Part shown: positions 17,066 through 25,599 of the stretch, piece by piece
How positions within the stretch are numbered: the first letter of the stretch is position 1
Layout: every line of letters begins with the position of its first letter
Assembly: GCA_020073445.1 (NCBI GenBank)
Contig: JAIQFE010000002.1
Location: 1 to 64,000, forward strand
Length of the DNA: 64,000 nt
Source of the DNA: Terriglobia bacterium
GTDB lineage: Bacteria > Acidobacteriota > Terriglobia > Bryobacterales > Bryobacteraceae
Direction: 5' to 3'
Made by a program: the position numbers and the translations under genes
Notes under the pieces: model-generated
Database searches by the model: none
The model's input: the letters and a program-made list of their open reading frames with translations, nothing else
Told to the model about the DNA's origin: nothing

Positions 17066-18034
17066 TTACCGGCCCCGGGGTGCGGGGGCCGCTGCCGCCG
17101 TGGCCCCGCCGAAGGAACTCGGGCCTGAAGACGATGGACCCAGGCTCCCGCTGCGGTCGGTCGAGGTGCGGGCAATCGACGCCGCAGACGATTGCTGCCC
17201 AATGCCTGACGACGCGGAATTGGACGGAGAGTTGGCGGCTAAGCCGTTCCCTTGATATTCCGTGTTTAATGGCTGAAACGCTACCCAGACGGTCGCAGGG
17301 CTGTACCAGGGAATCCCAAACGGGCTGTATATATAGCCCGAACGGGGAAGGAACGTGTACATTCCCAACCCGGGAGCCCAAGCCCACAGGCTATTGCTAA
17401 AGCCGCTGGAGCTCATGCCCCGAGCCACCGAGATATTCGCCAGCTCCAGCCGAGTGTCTCTTTGCGCGCTCCATGCGTACAATTCGTCTTTCGATTTCTT
17501 CTTGTTAAACTTGTCGGGCGTCAGAGAGGACCCCACGAGCAGAGTGCGGCCGCCTTTAAGCTCGGCGGAAGTGGAGGCGTTCGACACTTGGGCCTTGCCC
17601 GTGAAGGTGCGGACCTGGCCGGCCGCGGCGTTGAAGTGGTAGAGACCCGTTTTGAGCAGCACGGTCTCCGCATCGCCCATTTTCACGGCGATGTGATTGT
17701 CTTTCAGGATTTCGTTGGCTTCGAGCAGCACCGATCCGCTCAGGATTTCCACCTTGGTGTCGGTGAGCTTATTCGAAATCATCCGGAAGGACGAGTGCCG
17801 GTCCAGGCGCAGAAAGACGCCCGGGGTCAGGAGAATCTCGGCGTGCCCGGCCTGGGTTGAAAAAACCTGACCGATCTTAACTTCCGGGAAAATCGCGCCG
17901 TCGAGCTTCACCGGCTGGCCCGCCAGCTGGACAGTTCCTTCGACGAAATTCACCATCCCGGAACGGGCTGAAATCACCGCCTGCGCCCAGCACGCGGGAA
18001 CGGCGAGAGAAAGCAGTATGGCAGCGGCGCGCAT
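17066..18034 (-). CDS. Exported FecR-domain protein
   Basis: A 322-residue protein with a signal peptide (MRAAAILLSLAVPACWA). A FecR-type domain spans about 20-180 (VEGTVQLAGQPV, QVFSTQAGHAEILLTPGVFLRLD, VEILSGSVLLEANE), and an aromatic-rich segment with GYIYSPFGIPWYSP around 235 precedes a Ser/Ala-rich low-complexity C-terminus. Stand-alone FecR-like proteins in acidobacteria are probably envelope-associated and differ from the anti-sigma FecR, because no anti-sigma N-terminal domain or transmembrane segment after it is present. It lies between the kinase and the SUMF1-fold gene. An AGGAG is located about 12 bases before the start. Confidence 0.82.
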   Translation of the reverse strand: MRAAAILLSLAVPACWAQAVISARSGMVNFVEGTVQLAGQPVKLDGAIFPEVKIGQVFSTQAGHAEILLTPGVFLRLDRHSSFRMISNKLTDTKVEILSGSVLLEANEILKDNHIAVKMGDAETVLLKTGLYHFNAAAGQVRTFTGKAQVSNASTSAELKGGRTLLVGSSLTPDKFNKKKSKDELYAWSAQRDTRLELANISVARGMSSSGFSNSLWAWAPGLGMYTFLPRSGYIYSPFGIPWYSPATVWVAFQPLNTEYQGNGLAANSPSNSASSGIGQQSSAASIARTSTDRSGSLGPSSSGPSSFGGATAAAAPAPRGR

Positions 18035-18108
18035 GTTAGGATTAAACTCCTATAATCTCGATTAACTGCCCTTTTTGCCTGCTTGTCAAGGCCACCCGCC
18101 CGAACGGC

Positions 18109-20739
18109 TTATTTCAGGGCGCCGTCGAGGATCCACAAATCCGCCTGGCTGGTGGCGGTGCCGACAGCCACGCTTTTCCCGTCCGGGTTCATGCTGATGC
18201 GAATGCTGCCGGTGTAGCTGTTCTCGATCAGCTGCAGGGGCTGGAACCCGACGTGATACTCGGCCAACATTCGGACGTTACCGGTAGCGACATCCAGCGC
18301 CTTTAAAGACGGCGGGTCGGTGTTATAGGAAAGACCATAAATCGTCTTACTGTCTTTGGACCAGGCCAATGCCTGGCCGATCACCGCCGGCAGCGTGCGC
18401 ATATCCTTACCATCCGGTGACACCAGCGTCAGGCTCATGAACGTGGACACGGCAATCCACTGGCCTGAAGGCGACCATTCCGGTGCATTGTTTGCCGGGG
18501 CGATTTCGTGCGGCTGACGCTCGGAGCCCACGGAGATCGTGGCCATAGGGATTGAGCCGTCGGGTTTGATCCACAGGAAGGCGATCTGGCTGCCATCGGG
18601 AGACCAACTGGGCGCGTAGCCGTCGGCCACGATGGTTGGAGAGCCGCCGCTGGCCGGAGAGATGGCCAGGCTCCGGCGCCGTCCGCCACCCGCGATTAGC
18701 GCTGTATAGGCGATACGCGAGCCGTCCGGAGAAAAAGACGGGCTGAGGATGGCCTCCAGCGTGGGGAACTCTTTCGCGGTCACCACCGGGCGGTCCCAAT
18801 TGCCCTGCGTGCTGCGCACCCACAGTTCGTCGGTCCCATTGCGCCGCGTGACGTAAGCGAACTGATCGCCCGTCGGCGACCAGGTAGGCGAGAACTCCGG
18901 CAGGCTGGTTGCGAGCAGTGTGCGCGGCGCGGAGCCGTCCAGCGGCAGTTCGACGATGTCGCGATCCGTGGTGATTTTGCTAAACAGCAACCGCTTGCCG
19001 TCAGGAGAGACCGAGGGAGTGGTTTGCCCGCCATCGGGATCCGCCAGCAGCGGGGTCATGGATTCGTTGCGTGCATCGGCGAGCCAAAGCGTCGCCCCGG
19101 TGGCGGGAGCCGGATTGCCGGCCAACACCAGGCGCTGGCTATCGGGCATCCAGGACGCAGACACGGGGCGGTTCCAGGGCACCTTTTCGAACGCGCGGCG
19201 CGGCTGGGCGGATCCGGCGGGGAAAGGGAGGAGCCACGTCTCTGCGCCAGCATCGGTATACATCGAAAGGTACAGAAGCTTGGTGTCCGGCGAGAAGCGG
19301 AGATAGACCGGCGTAAAGGGGCCGCGCACCTCGAACGGATGCGGCGAATACTCCTGGGGCTCGGCTCCCGGCGGTGAGGAGATCCACACGGAGCCTCGGA
19401 CGCCGTCCTTCGAGCGGTCCACCTTCCATAGCGCAAGCGTTTTTCCATCGCGGGACACGTGAAAAGAACTAACGTTAGCACCGGTGCTAACGCTCACGAC
19501 GCGATCAGGCTGGCCACCGGCGCGGCTCACGGCGAACACGCTGTTCCCTCTTAAGAAGTAGATCCGCGTTCCGTCGGCCGACCAAACGGGCTGAGGCTGC
19601 TGAGCGGTGACGGCCAGCTGCGTCGGCGCGGGAGCGTCGAGCGATTGCACCATCAGATGGGTTTCTTCCGGCGTTTGTTCGACGAATGCGATGCTCTGGC
19701 CGTCGGGCGACCAGACGCCCGAGAATTCCTGATTCTGGGTGAAGGCAAACGGATGGAACTGGTAGGAGGAGATGTCCGGCAGCGAGGGCGCATACCTAAG
19801 CCACAAAAATGCGACGACAATCCCCGCCGCGATGATTCCTGCGCCCACTGCCGGCCAAAGCCAGGTGCGCCGCGCGGTTGGCGCCGCGCCCGCGGACTTG
19901 GCAGACGCGCTCAGTCCGGCGAAGGCGCGCAGCGCAAAAGCCAGATCGCGAGCCGACTGAAAACGCAGCGCCGGCTTCTTCTCAATACAGCGCTTGATGA
20001 TCCGCCGAAGACCGTCAGGAACACTCTGCGGCAATTCCGGCGGGTCCTCGGTCACGATAGCGTGCATGACTTCCACCGCGGAATCGGCCTGAAACGCGGG
20101 CTTGCCGGCGAGCATTTCGTACAGCATCAGGCCCAGGCTGAAGATGTCGGACCGGTAGTCGGATTCCTGCCCGCGGACCTGCTCCGGCGACATGTACCCG
20201 GGCGTTCCCGTGGGCACGCCGGGATTCGTCAAGGTGCTGCGATTTTGCGGCTTCTCGTGAGCAGTGGCGGGCGTGACCACTTTGGCCAAGCCGAAATCCA
20301 GGATTTTCGTGCGGCCGTCGGGCGTGAGCAGCACGTTTTCGGGCTTCAGATCGCGATGGCTGATGCCGGTCTCGTGAGCTGCGGCCAGAGCTTCGGCGAT
20401 CTGGGCTCCCAGGTCGACCAGCTGGAGCTGGGTAAGCTCGCCTTTTTCGTACGCGGCGCGAAGAGTTTCGCCCTCTATGAGCTCGGTGACCATCCAGCCG
20501 TCGCCGACATCGTAGATGCTGACGATCCCGGGATGGTTCAGCGCGGCGATGGCGCGGGCTTCCTGCTCGAAACGCTGTTTGCGCATGGGATCGGCGCTGT
20601 ATTCGGGAGGGAGCAGCTTCACCGCCACTTCCCGGTTCAGGCGCGGATCACGAGCCCGGAAAACCTGCCCCATTCCGCCGGAGCCAAGGGGGCCGATAAT
20701 CTCGTAGGGGCCGACCTTTTGAGGCGGCGTCGGGGACAT
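18109..20739 (-). CDS. Membrane Ser/Thr protein kinase with TolB-like propeller
   Basis: An 876-residue Pkn-type kinase. The cytoplasmic kinase domain (about 11-270) has the glycine loop GSGGMGQV, catalytic Lys41, HRDLKPEN (Asp130) and DFG (148-150), and GTPGYMSPEQVRG in the activation region, so all catalytic residues are present. A single transmembrane helix at about 292-314 is followed by a 550-residue extracytoplasmic WD40/TolB-like propeller with repeated WSPDGQSIAF, FSPDTKLLYL and SPDGKRLLFSK motifs. This kinase-TM-propeller layout is expanded in acidobacteria; the ligand of the propeller is unknown. Genes for FecR and SUMF1-fold proteins follow, and a PilZ-like gene is divergent. Confidence 0.95.
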   Translation of the reverse strand: MSPTPPQKVGPYEIIGPLGSGGMGQVFRARDPRLNREVAVKLLPPEYSADPMRKQRFEQEARAIAALNHPGIVSIYDVGDGWMVTELIEGETLRAAYEKGELTQLQLVDLGAQIAEALAAAHETGISHRDLKPENVLLTPDGRTKILDFGLAKVVTPATAHEKPQNRSTLTNPGVPTGTPGYMSPEQVRGQESDYRSDIFSLGLMLYEMLAGKPAFQADSAVEVMHAIVTEDPPELPQSVPDGLRRIIKRCIEKKPALRFQSARDLAFALRAFAGLSASAKSAGAAPTARRTWLWPAVGAGIIAAGIVVAFLWLRYAPSLPDISSYQFHPFAFTQNQEFSGVWSPDGQSIAFVEQTPEETHLMVQSLDAPAPTQLAVTAQQPQPVWSADGTRIYFLRGNSVFAVSRAGGQPDRVVSVSTGANVSSFHVSRDGKTLALWKVDRSKDGVRGSVWISSPPGAEPQEYSPHPFEVRGPFTPVYLRFSPDTKLLYLSMYTDAGAETWLLPFPAGSAQPRRAFEKVPWNRPVSASWMPDSQRLVLAGNPAPATGATLWLADARNESMTPLLADPDGGQTTPSVSPDGKRLLFSKITTDRDIVELPLDGSAPRTLLATSLPEFSPTWSPTGDQFAYVTRRNGTDELWVRSTQGNWDRPVVTAKEFPTLEAILSPSFSPDGSRIAYTALIAGGGRRRSLAISPASGGSPTIVADGYAPSWSPDGSQIAFLWIKPDGSIPMATISVGSERQPHEIAPANNAPEWSPSGQWIAVSTFMSLTLVSPDGKDMRTLPAVIGQALAWSKDSKTIYGLSYNTDPPSLKALDVATGNVRMLAEYHVGFQPLQLIENSYTGSIRISMNPDGKSVAVGTATSQADLWILDGALK

Positions 20740-20834
20740 GAAGGTCTGATTGTACCTCTATCAGATCAGGCGTTCCGGCGTGGCTGAAGGATACAGCTAA
20801 ATCCCAATGGCATAGTACCTGCTCACAAAACACC

Positions 20835-21179
20835 ATGCAGATCCGCCAAACCAAGCGTCTTTTGTGTTCGCAGCGCGTGTCTCTAATCTGCTCAGACCTG
20901 GGTGGATGGTGGCATACGGTCCCGGGCAACTTAGAGGAGATCGCGAAAGACAGTGCCATGATCCTCTCCGACGGGCCCATCTCCTCGGGCAAAAAGGTCC
21001 GTATCCTTTGTGGAACCAATCAATTGAAAGGAACAGTCCAGACTTGCGTACACGACGATCTGCTGGGGTTTTTCGTCGAAGTACGGTTTGATAGAGATTC
21101 CCAATGGTCCGAACCGTGGTTCAGGCCCCAGCATCTGCTGAGTCTGGAATGGGAAGCACCCCTTCGGGCAGCCAGTTAG
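20835..21179 (+). CDS. PilZ-like small protein
   Basis: A 114-residue protein of uncertain family. The central pattern (EIAKDSAMILSDGPISSGKKVRI...LKGTVQTCVHDDLLGFFVEVRFD) resembles a PilZ-type beta-barrel, with the strand before S-A-M and a late VEVRF strand. The RxxxR and D/NxSxxG c-di-GMP binding motifs are not intact, so nucleotide binding is doubtful. Acidobacterial genomes carry many such degenerate PilZ proteins. It is divergently placed from the Ser/Thr kinase gene with about 95 bases between them, which could hold a shared promoter region. No strong ribosome binding site is seen. Confidence 0.6.
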   Translation: MQIRQTKRLLCSQRVSLICSDLGGWWHTVPGNLEEIAKDSAMILSDGPISSGKKVRILCGTNQLKGTVQTCVHDDLLGFFVEVRFDRDSQWSEPWFRPQHLLSLEWEAPLRAAS

Positions 21180-21252
21180 TGGTTGCGCCTTTGGACCCAC
21201 AGTTGGCAGCGGATATTGAGCGAAATGCCCCTGGGGAGCAGTTTGCCCGGCT

Positions 21253-21690
21253 CTACGTTTCGCCCTTGAAGTGCTCGACGCCCATGAGCGAGTAATGCCG
21301 CGCGACGATGGGATTGGCCGGCTCGATCAGCTTCCAGGCTTGGTGCTTCTTGGCGTCGCTGGCGGCGTGCACGGCCAGGAAACCGGCGCCTCGGGACGCC
21401 AGCTTGAAATCGTGGTCCGCGTAGACTTCTTCGGTCTCGAACATCCGGGAGAGTCCCTGCATAACGAACGTTCCGATGCCGCTGTGGCTGCTCTCCTCCT
21501 TCACCAGGTTGACTACGTCTTCCCCGGGCACGGCGATGACTTCGTCGGGAGGGAAGCCGGCATCGAGCAGGTTCCGCTCGGCCTTGGCCGCGGCTTCGAT
21601 ATCCGGGAATAGGGCGACTACGTAACCCCGGGGGGCGAAGACTCCCATTTGGGTCTCAGAACCTTTGAAGAACTCCGCGAGAACGCTCAC
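21253..21690 (-). CDS. Hypothetical protein, possible general-stress type
   Basis: A 145-residue protein. The segment GYVVALFPDIEAAAKAERNLLDAGFPPDEV looks like the domain of heat-induced general-stress proteins (YflT/GsiB-like), in which a small alpha/beta domain measures residue pairs across a helix; this assignment is tentative. No signal peptide or membrane helix is seen. The GTG at 21690 is chosen because GGAGG lies 8 bases upstream; the open frame extends to 21924 but the extra sequence overlaps the divergent MetE-like gene and its promoter. It is divergent from that gene. Confidence 0.65.
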   Translation of the reverse strand: MSVLAEFFKGSETQMGVFAPRGYVVALFPDIEAAAKAERNLLDAGFPPDEVIAVPGEDVVNLVKEESSHSGIGTFVMQGLSRMFETEEVYADHDFKLASRGAGFLAVHAASDAKKHQAWKLIEPANPIVARHYSLMGVEHFKGET

Positions 21691-21820
21691 GCGCACCACC
21701 TCCAATGTTTGGATGGCGTTTCCCTGGATTCGTTTCAGCGAAGTTCCGGCGCGGGCGCGACATGATATCCTCATACGTTGCGCGAACGATCCGCATAAAG
21801 GACAAGGAGCCAACCCGAAA

Positions 21821-22984
21821 ATGAAGTTGAGCACGGACCGCATTCTCACCACCCATGTCGGCAGCCTGCCGCGCCCGCAGGATGTGGTCGATCTGATCTT
21901 CGCGCAGGACCGCGGCGAGCCCATCGATCAAGCCAAATTCGACGCCGTCGTGCAGCGCGCTGTGGACGACGTCATTAAGAAGCAGGTGGAGGTGGGCGTC
22001 GATATTCCCAGCGACGGCGAGCAGAGCAAGATCAGCTACGCCACCTACATCCGCCATCGGTTGACCGGGTTCGAAGGCGATTCGTCACGGCCGACTCCGC
22101 AGGATCTGGACGATTTCCCGGACTATCGCGACAAGCTGGTGAAAGAGGGGCATTCGGCGACATACAAGCGGCCGGTGTGCAAGGGGGAAATCAAGGTCAA
22201 GTCGCTCGAGCCGGTGCGAGAGGATATCGCTCACATGAAGGCGGCGCTGGCTAAGTCCAACGTCACCGAAGGCTTCATGAATTCCGTATCGCCGGGCACG
22301 GTGGCGGTGTTCCAGCCTAATGAATACTATCCGACGCATCAAGCCTACATGACCGCGGTCTCGGAAGGGATGCGCGCGGAGTATGAGGAGATCGTGAAAT
22401 CGGGGTTGCTGTTGCAGCTCGATTGCCCGGATCTCGCGATGGGCCGCCACTCGCGCTTCAAGGATCTTGACGAGGCAGGGTTTCTCCGGAACGCCGAGAT
22501 CCAGGTGGAGGCGCTGAATCACGCGCTGGCCAACGTTCCCGCCGACCGCGTGCGCATGCACGTGTGCTGGGGAAACTACGAGGGACCGCACACGCACGAT
22601 ATCGCGTTGCCGAAGATCCTCCCGATCATCATGAAAGCCAAGCCCATGGCGTTCCTGCTGGAAGGCGCCAATCCACGGCACGCACATGAGTGGGAAGTGT
22701 GGAAGACGTTCAAGCTGCCGGCCGATAAGGTTCTGATTCCAGGCGTGGTAGAAACCACCAGCAATTATGTGGAGCATCCGGAAGTGGTGGCGCAGCGCAT
22801 TATCCGTTACGCCGAGGTCATCGGACGGGAACGGATCCTCGCCGGGAGCGATTGCGGGTTCGGGACCTTCGCCGGTTTCGGCCCGGTGCATCCTTCGATC
22901 GGCTGGATGAAGCTGAAGTCGCTGGCCGAGGGCGCGGCGATCGCGAGTAAGAAGCTGTGGGGTAAGGCGGGCTCGGCGAGTTAG
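21821..22984 (+). CDS. MetE-like (cobalamin-independent methionine synthase C-terminal domain) protein
   Basis: A 387-residue TIM-barrel protein related to the catalytic C-terminal half of MetE. Zinc ligands are visible: His-Cys in RMHVCWGNYEGPHTHD and a distal Cys in LAGSDCGFGTF. It lacks the N-terminal MetE domain, as do many archaeal and bacterial single-domain relatives that use other methyl donors or act as epoxide-coenzyme M-type transferases, so the methyl donor is unknown. The start at 21821 follows an AGGAG; the frame extends 5' to 21665 but without family-like sequence. A VOC gene follows within 11 bases. Confidence 0.85.
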   Translation: MKLSTDRILTTHVGSLPRPQDVVDLIFAQDRGEPIDQAKFDAVVQRAVDDVIKKQVEVGVDIPSDGEQSKISYATYIRHRLTGFEGDSSRPTPQDLDDFPDYRDKLVKEGHSATYKRPVCKGEIKVKSLEPVREDIAHMKAALAKSNVTEGFMNSVSPGTVAVFQPNEYYPTHQAYMTAVSEGMRAEYEEIVKSGLLLQLDCPDLAMGRHSRFKDLDEAGFLRNAEIQVEALNHALANVPADRVRMHVCWGNYEGPHTHDIALPKILPIIMKAKPMAFLLEGANPRHAHEWEVWKTFKLPADKVLIPGVVETTSNYVEHPEVVAQRIIRYAEVIGRERILAGSDCGFGTFAGFGPVHPSIGWMKLKSLAEGAAIASKKLWGKAGSAS

Positions 22985-22995
22985 ATTTGTTGGAG

Positions 22996-23382
22996 ATGGC
23001 TCGACCAACGACCGAGGCGATCTCACCTTTCTTTATCGTTAGCAGTGTCGATCAAACCATCGCGTTTTACTGCGACAAGCTCGGGTTTGAGGTGACATTT
23101 CGGGAGCCGGAGCAGGATCCATTCTTTGCCATCCTCCGTCGCGACGGGGCACAGCTATTCGTCAAGAGTGTGGATGCGCCGCCGCTACCCAATTCAAGAC
23201 GCGATCCCTTCGCGCGGTGGGATGCCTATGTCTACGCGTCTGATCCCGATGCCCTGGCCGCCGACTTCATCGCTCAGGGCGCAGCCTTCAGCGTCCCGTT
23301 GCAGGATACGCACGATGGTCTTCACGGTTTCGAGATCAAAGATCCTGACGGTTACGTTTTGTTTTTCGGCCGGCCGAGGTAG
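22996..23382 (+). CDS. VOC family (glyoxalase/bleomycin-resistance fold) protein
   Basis: A 128-residue single-domain vicinal-oxygen-chelate protein with the two beta-alpha-beta-beta-beta halves: SPFFIVSSVDQTIAFYCDKLGF at the start and VYASDPDALAADFIAQGAAF and FEIKDPDGYVLFFGRP at the end. Substrate unknown. The start is uncertain: ATG 22996 has GGAG immediately adjacent, too close to act as a ribosome binding site, so TTG 22987 or translational coupling to the MetE-like gene ending at 22984 is possible. Confidence 0.85.
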   Translation: MARPTTEAISPFFIVSSVDQTIAFYCDKLGFEVTFREPEQDPFFAILRRDGAQLFVKSVDAPPLPNSRRDPFARWDAYVYASDPDALAADFIAQGAAFSVPLQDTHDGLHGFEIKDPDGYVLFFGRPR

Positions 23383-23395
23383 GCGGCCTGGCAAA

Positions 23396-23758
23396 TTAGG
23401 CGCCGGCGCTGCCCGCAGTCAGATTCTTCACAGCCGTATCGACATCCGCGTCAAGCGCCATGATGCGGCCCATGTGCACCACTTCGAAGGCCTTGGCCAC
23501 CGTGCTGTGGGCGCCGGCCACGCGCATCTTGCCGCCGGCCCGATCCATCTGGCCGTTGCACCCGACTAGCATGCCGATTCCGGCGCTATCGATGTAGTCG
23601 AGCCTGGTCACATCGATCACGAGTTTGCGGGCGCCCTCCTCGATCAGCCGCTTCACGGCGGATTCGAGGGTCATCAATTCGTTGCCCAAATTCAGGTGAC
23701 CGGATAATTCGACTACGGTCAGATTCGGCTCTACTTGGCGGATCTTCGATCCTGGCAT
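23396..23758 (-). CDS. STAS-domain anti-sigma factor antagonist
   Basis: A 120-residue single STAS domain with the phosphorylatable serine motif DYIDSAGIGML (about residues 66-76). Such proteins (SpoIIAA/RsbV type) bind and release anti-sigma factors depending on Ser phosphorylation. The ATG at 23758 is the family-consistent start; the frame is open to 23914 but overlaps the divergent gene starting at 23795. No kinase or phosphatase partner is adjacent. Confidence 0.88.
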   Translation of the reverse strand: MPGSKIRQVEPNLTVVELSGHLNLGNELMTLESAVKRLIEEGARKLVIDVTRLDYIDSAGIGMLVGCNGQMDRAGGKMRVAGAHSTVAKAFEVVHMGRIMALDADVDTAVKNLTAGSAGA

Positions 23759-23794
23759 GGCAACGATTGTATAATGCGTTGCGGGGTTGATGCT

Positions 23795-24712
23795 ATGAGC
23801 AAGACCGCTCTGCCGATGTTCGCGACGATGCTGGGCATGTCGCTGGGCATGCTCCTGAGTATGCCGGCGTTCGCGCAAGTCGATTTCTCGGGCGAATGGG
23901 CGCCGCTGTATCACGAGGATGCGCCCGAGCGCCTGCCCGGTCCCGAGCTGGGAGACTATACCGAGCTTCCCCTCAACGACGCCGCACGCCTGCGCGCCGA
24001 TAGCTGGGACGCCGACCGGATCTCAGTGGTCGAGCAATACCAGTGCCGCCCGCACGGATCGGATTATTCGATGCGCGGCCTGGGCAATATGCGCGTCTGG
24101 CGGGACATCGATCCGGCGACGCAGCGATTGACGGCGTTTCGCACGCATATGCTCGCGTGGGACAGCGAACGGACCATATATATGGATGGCCGGGCGCATC
24201 CTCCGGAGTACGCCAATCACACGTGGCAGGGATTTTCGACGGCTGTGTGGGAAGGCAATATGCTGACCGTCACCACCACGCATCTCAAGGAGAATTACAT
24301 CCGGCGGAACGGCGTGCCGCGCAGCGATCAAGCCACGGTGACCGAACATTGGATGCGCCACGGGGATTATCTGACGGTGGTGACGGTGATCGACGATCCG
24401 GTGTTTTTGACAGAGCCGCTGGTGCGCAGCGACAACTGGTATCTGGACCCCGGCCAGCACATCGGCATCTTCGGGTGCGAGCATGCTCCGGAATTGCCGA
24501 AAGCCGAGGGCGCGGTTCCGCATCATCTGCCGGGAACGAATCCGTTCTTGCGGGAAGTATCGGAATGGTATGGATTGCCGTATGAGGCTACGCGCGGCGG
24601 CGCGGAGACGCTGTATCCCGAATATCGGCAGAAGCTGACGGGCTACAAAGCTCCGCCCAAGTGCGATCGCTACTGCACTTGTACAACGTTGTTCGATTGC
24701 AATTTGCGATGA
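23795..24712 (+). CDS. Exported protein of the acidobacterial FSGxW family, copy A
   Basis: A 305-residue exported protein of unknown function. It has a signal peptide (MSKTALPMFATMLGMSLG...AFA), then VDFSGEWAPLYHED, a GDYTELPLNDAARLRADSWD segment, EQYQCRPHG, MRVWRDID, HTWQGFSTAVWEGNMLTVTTT and HLKENYIRRNGVP, and a Cys-rich tail (KCDRYCTC...DC). It is related by block order to the protein starting at 25599 and more distantly to the exported paralogues at 8164-10956. A TATAAT box occurs at 23770-23775, 20 bases before the ATG. It is the first gene of a three-gene operon; its stop overlaps the next start (ATGA). Confidence 0.82.
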   Translation: MSKTALPMFATMLGMSLGMLLSMPAFAQVDFSGEWAPLYHEDAPERLPGPELGDYTELPLNDAARLRADSWDADRISVVEQYQCRPHGSDYSMRGLGNMRVWRDIDPATQRLTAFRTHMLAWDSERTIYMDGRAHPPEYANHTWQGFSTAVWEGNMLTVTTTHLKENYIRRNGVPRSDQATVTEHWMRHGDYLTVVTVIDDPVFLTEPLVRSDNWYLDPGQHIGIFGCEHAPELPKAEGAVPHHLPGTNPFLREVSEWYGLPYEATRGGAETLYPEYRQKLTGYKAPPKCDRYCTCTTLFDCNLR

Positions 24713-25599
24713 GATACCTAACGTTCGCAATCGTGTGCGCAAGCTGTTTGTGGGGTCAAGACGTGCACGTGTTCCCTGTGCAGGGAAACGTGTCCATGAT
24801 CGTCGGGCCCGGCGGCAACACCACGGTTCAGGTGGGGAAAGAAGGCATCGTGGTGGTGGATACGCAGACCGCTGCGGCCGCGCCGCAAGTGATGGCGGCG
24901 ATTCGCACGCTGTCGGACCGGCCTATCCTCTGGGTGATCAACACGAGCGTGGATGCGGATCACATGGGCGGAAACGAAGCGCTGATCCGGCTGGGCGGAT
25001 CGACGGACGCCAGTGAGCGGGCTCGGGTGGTTGCGCATGAGAATGTTTTGAATCGTCTGGTGGCGCCGGGTGCTGCGCAAACTCGTGTTGGGGATGCCGC
25101 GAGCGTCAACGACACCTATTTCCGATCGCCCAAGGATTTCCTGTTCAATGGCGAGCCGGTGATGGTGTATCACATGCCCGCCGCGCACACCGATGGCGAT
25201 AGCATCGTACTCTTTCGCCGGTCGGATGTGCTCAGCGTCGGCGATCTGTTCACTCCGGATCGTTATCCGGTGCTCGATGTGGCGAACGGCGGCAGCGTGC
25301 AGGGGTTGCTGGACGGGTTGAACAAGATCCTGGAGATGGCGGTCGCCGGGAAGTATCAGGAAGGCGGGACGTTCGTGATTCCGGGGCACGGACGCCTGTG
25401 CGATGAAGCTGATGTCGTGGAGTTTCGCGACATGGTCACGATCATTCGCGATCGGGTCCAGGACATGATCAAGAAAGGCATGACGCTCGACCAGGTAAAG
25501 GCGGGCAAGCCCAGCCGGGATTACGACACGCAATATAAAGGTTCGCCGGACGTGTTCGTCGAGGCGATTTACAAAAGTCTGACCGCGAGGAAGCTGTAA
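24709..25599 (+). CDS. Exported metallo-beta-lactamase-fold protein lacking the first-site histidines
   Basis: A 296-residue protein with a signal peptide and a metallo-beta-lactamase fold. The usual HxHxDH motif is replaced by SVDADH (NTSVDADHMGGN, about residues 80-90), so two zinc ligands are missing while DH remains. Later ligand motifs MPAAHTDGDS and VIPGHGRLCDE are conserved. Single-zinc binding or loss of hydrolase activity is possible. It lies between two related exported proteins, coupled by ATGA to the first and TAATG to the second, so the three probably work together. Related genes with this degenerate motif occur in acidobacteria to my recollection. Confidence 0.85.
   Translation: MRYLTFAIVCASCLWGQDVHVFPVQGNVSMIVGPGGNTTVQVGKEGIVVVDTQTAAAAPQVMAAIRTLSDRPILWVINTSVDADHMGGNEALIRLGGSTDASERARVVAHENVLNRLVAPGAAQTRVGDAASVNDTYFRSPKDFLFNGEPVMVYHMPAAHTDGDSIVLFRRSDVLSVGDLFTPDRYPVLDVANGGSVQGLLDGLNKILEMAVAGKYQEGGTFVIPGHGRLCDEADVVEFRDMVTIIRDRVQDMIKKGMTLDQVKAGKPSRDYDTQYKGSPDVFVEAIYKSLTARKL

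Noticed and set aside
19645-20787. 380-residue plus-strand frame over the Ser/Thr kinase gene
   Set aside because: Antisense shadow of a confirmed kinase with intact motifs on the minus strand.
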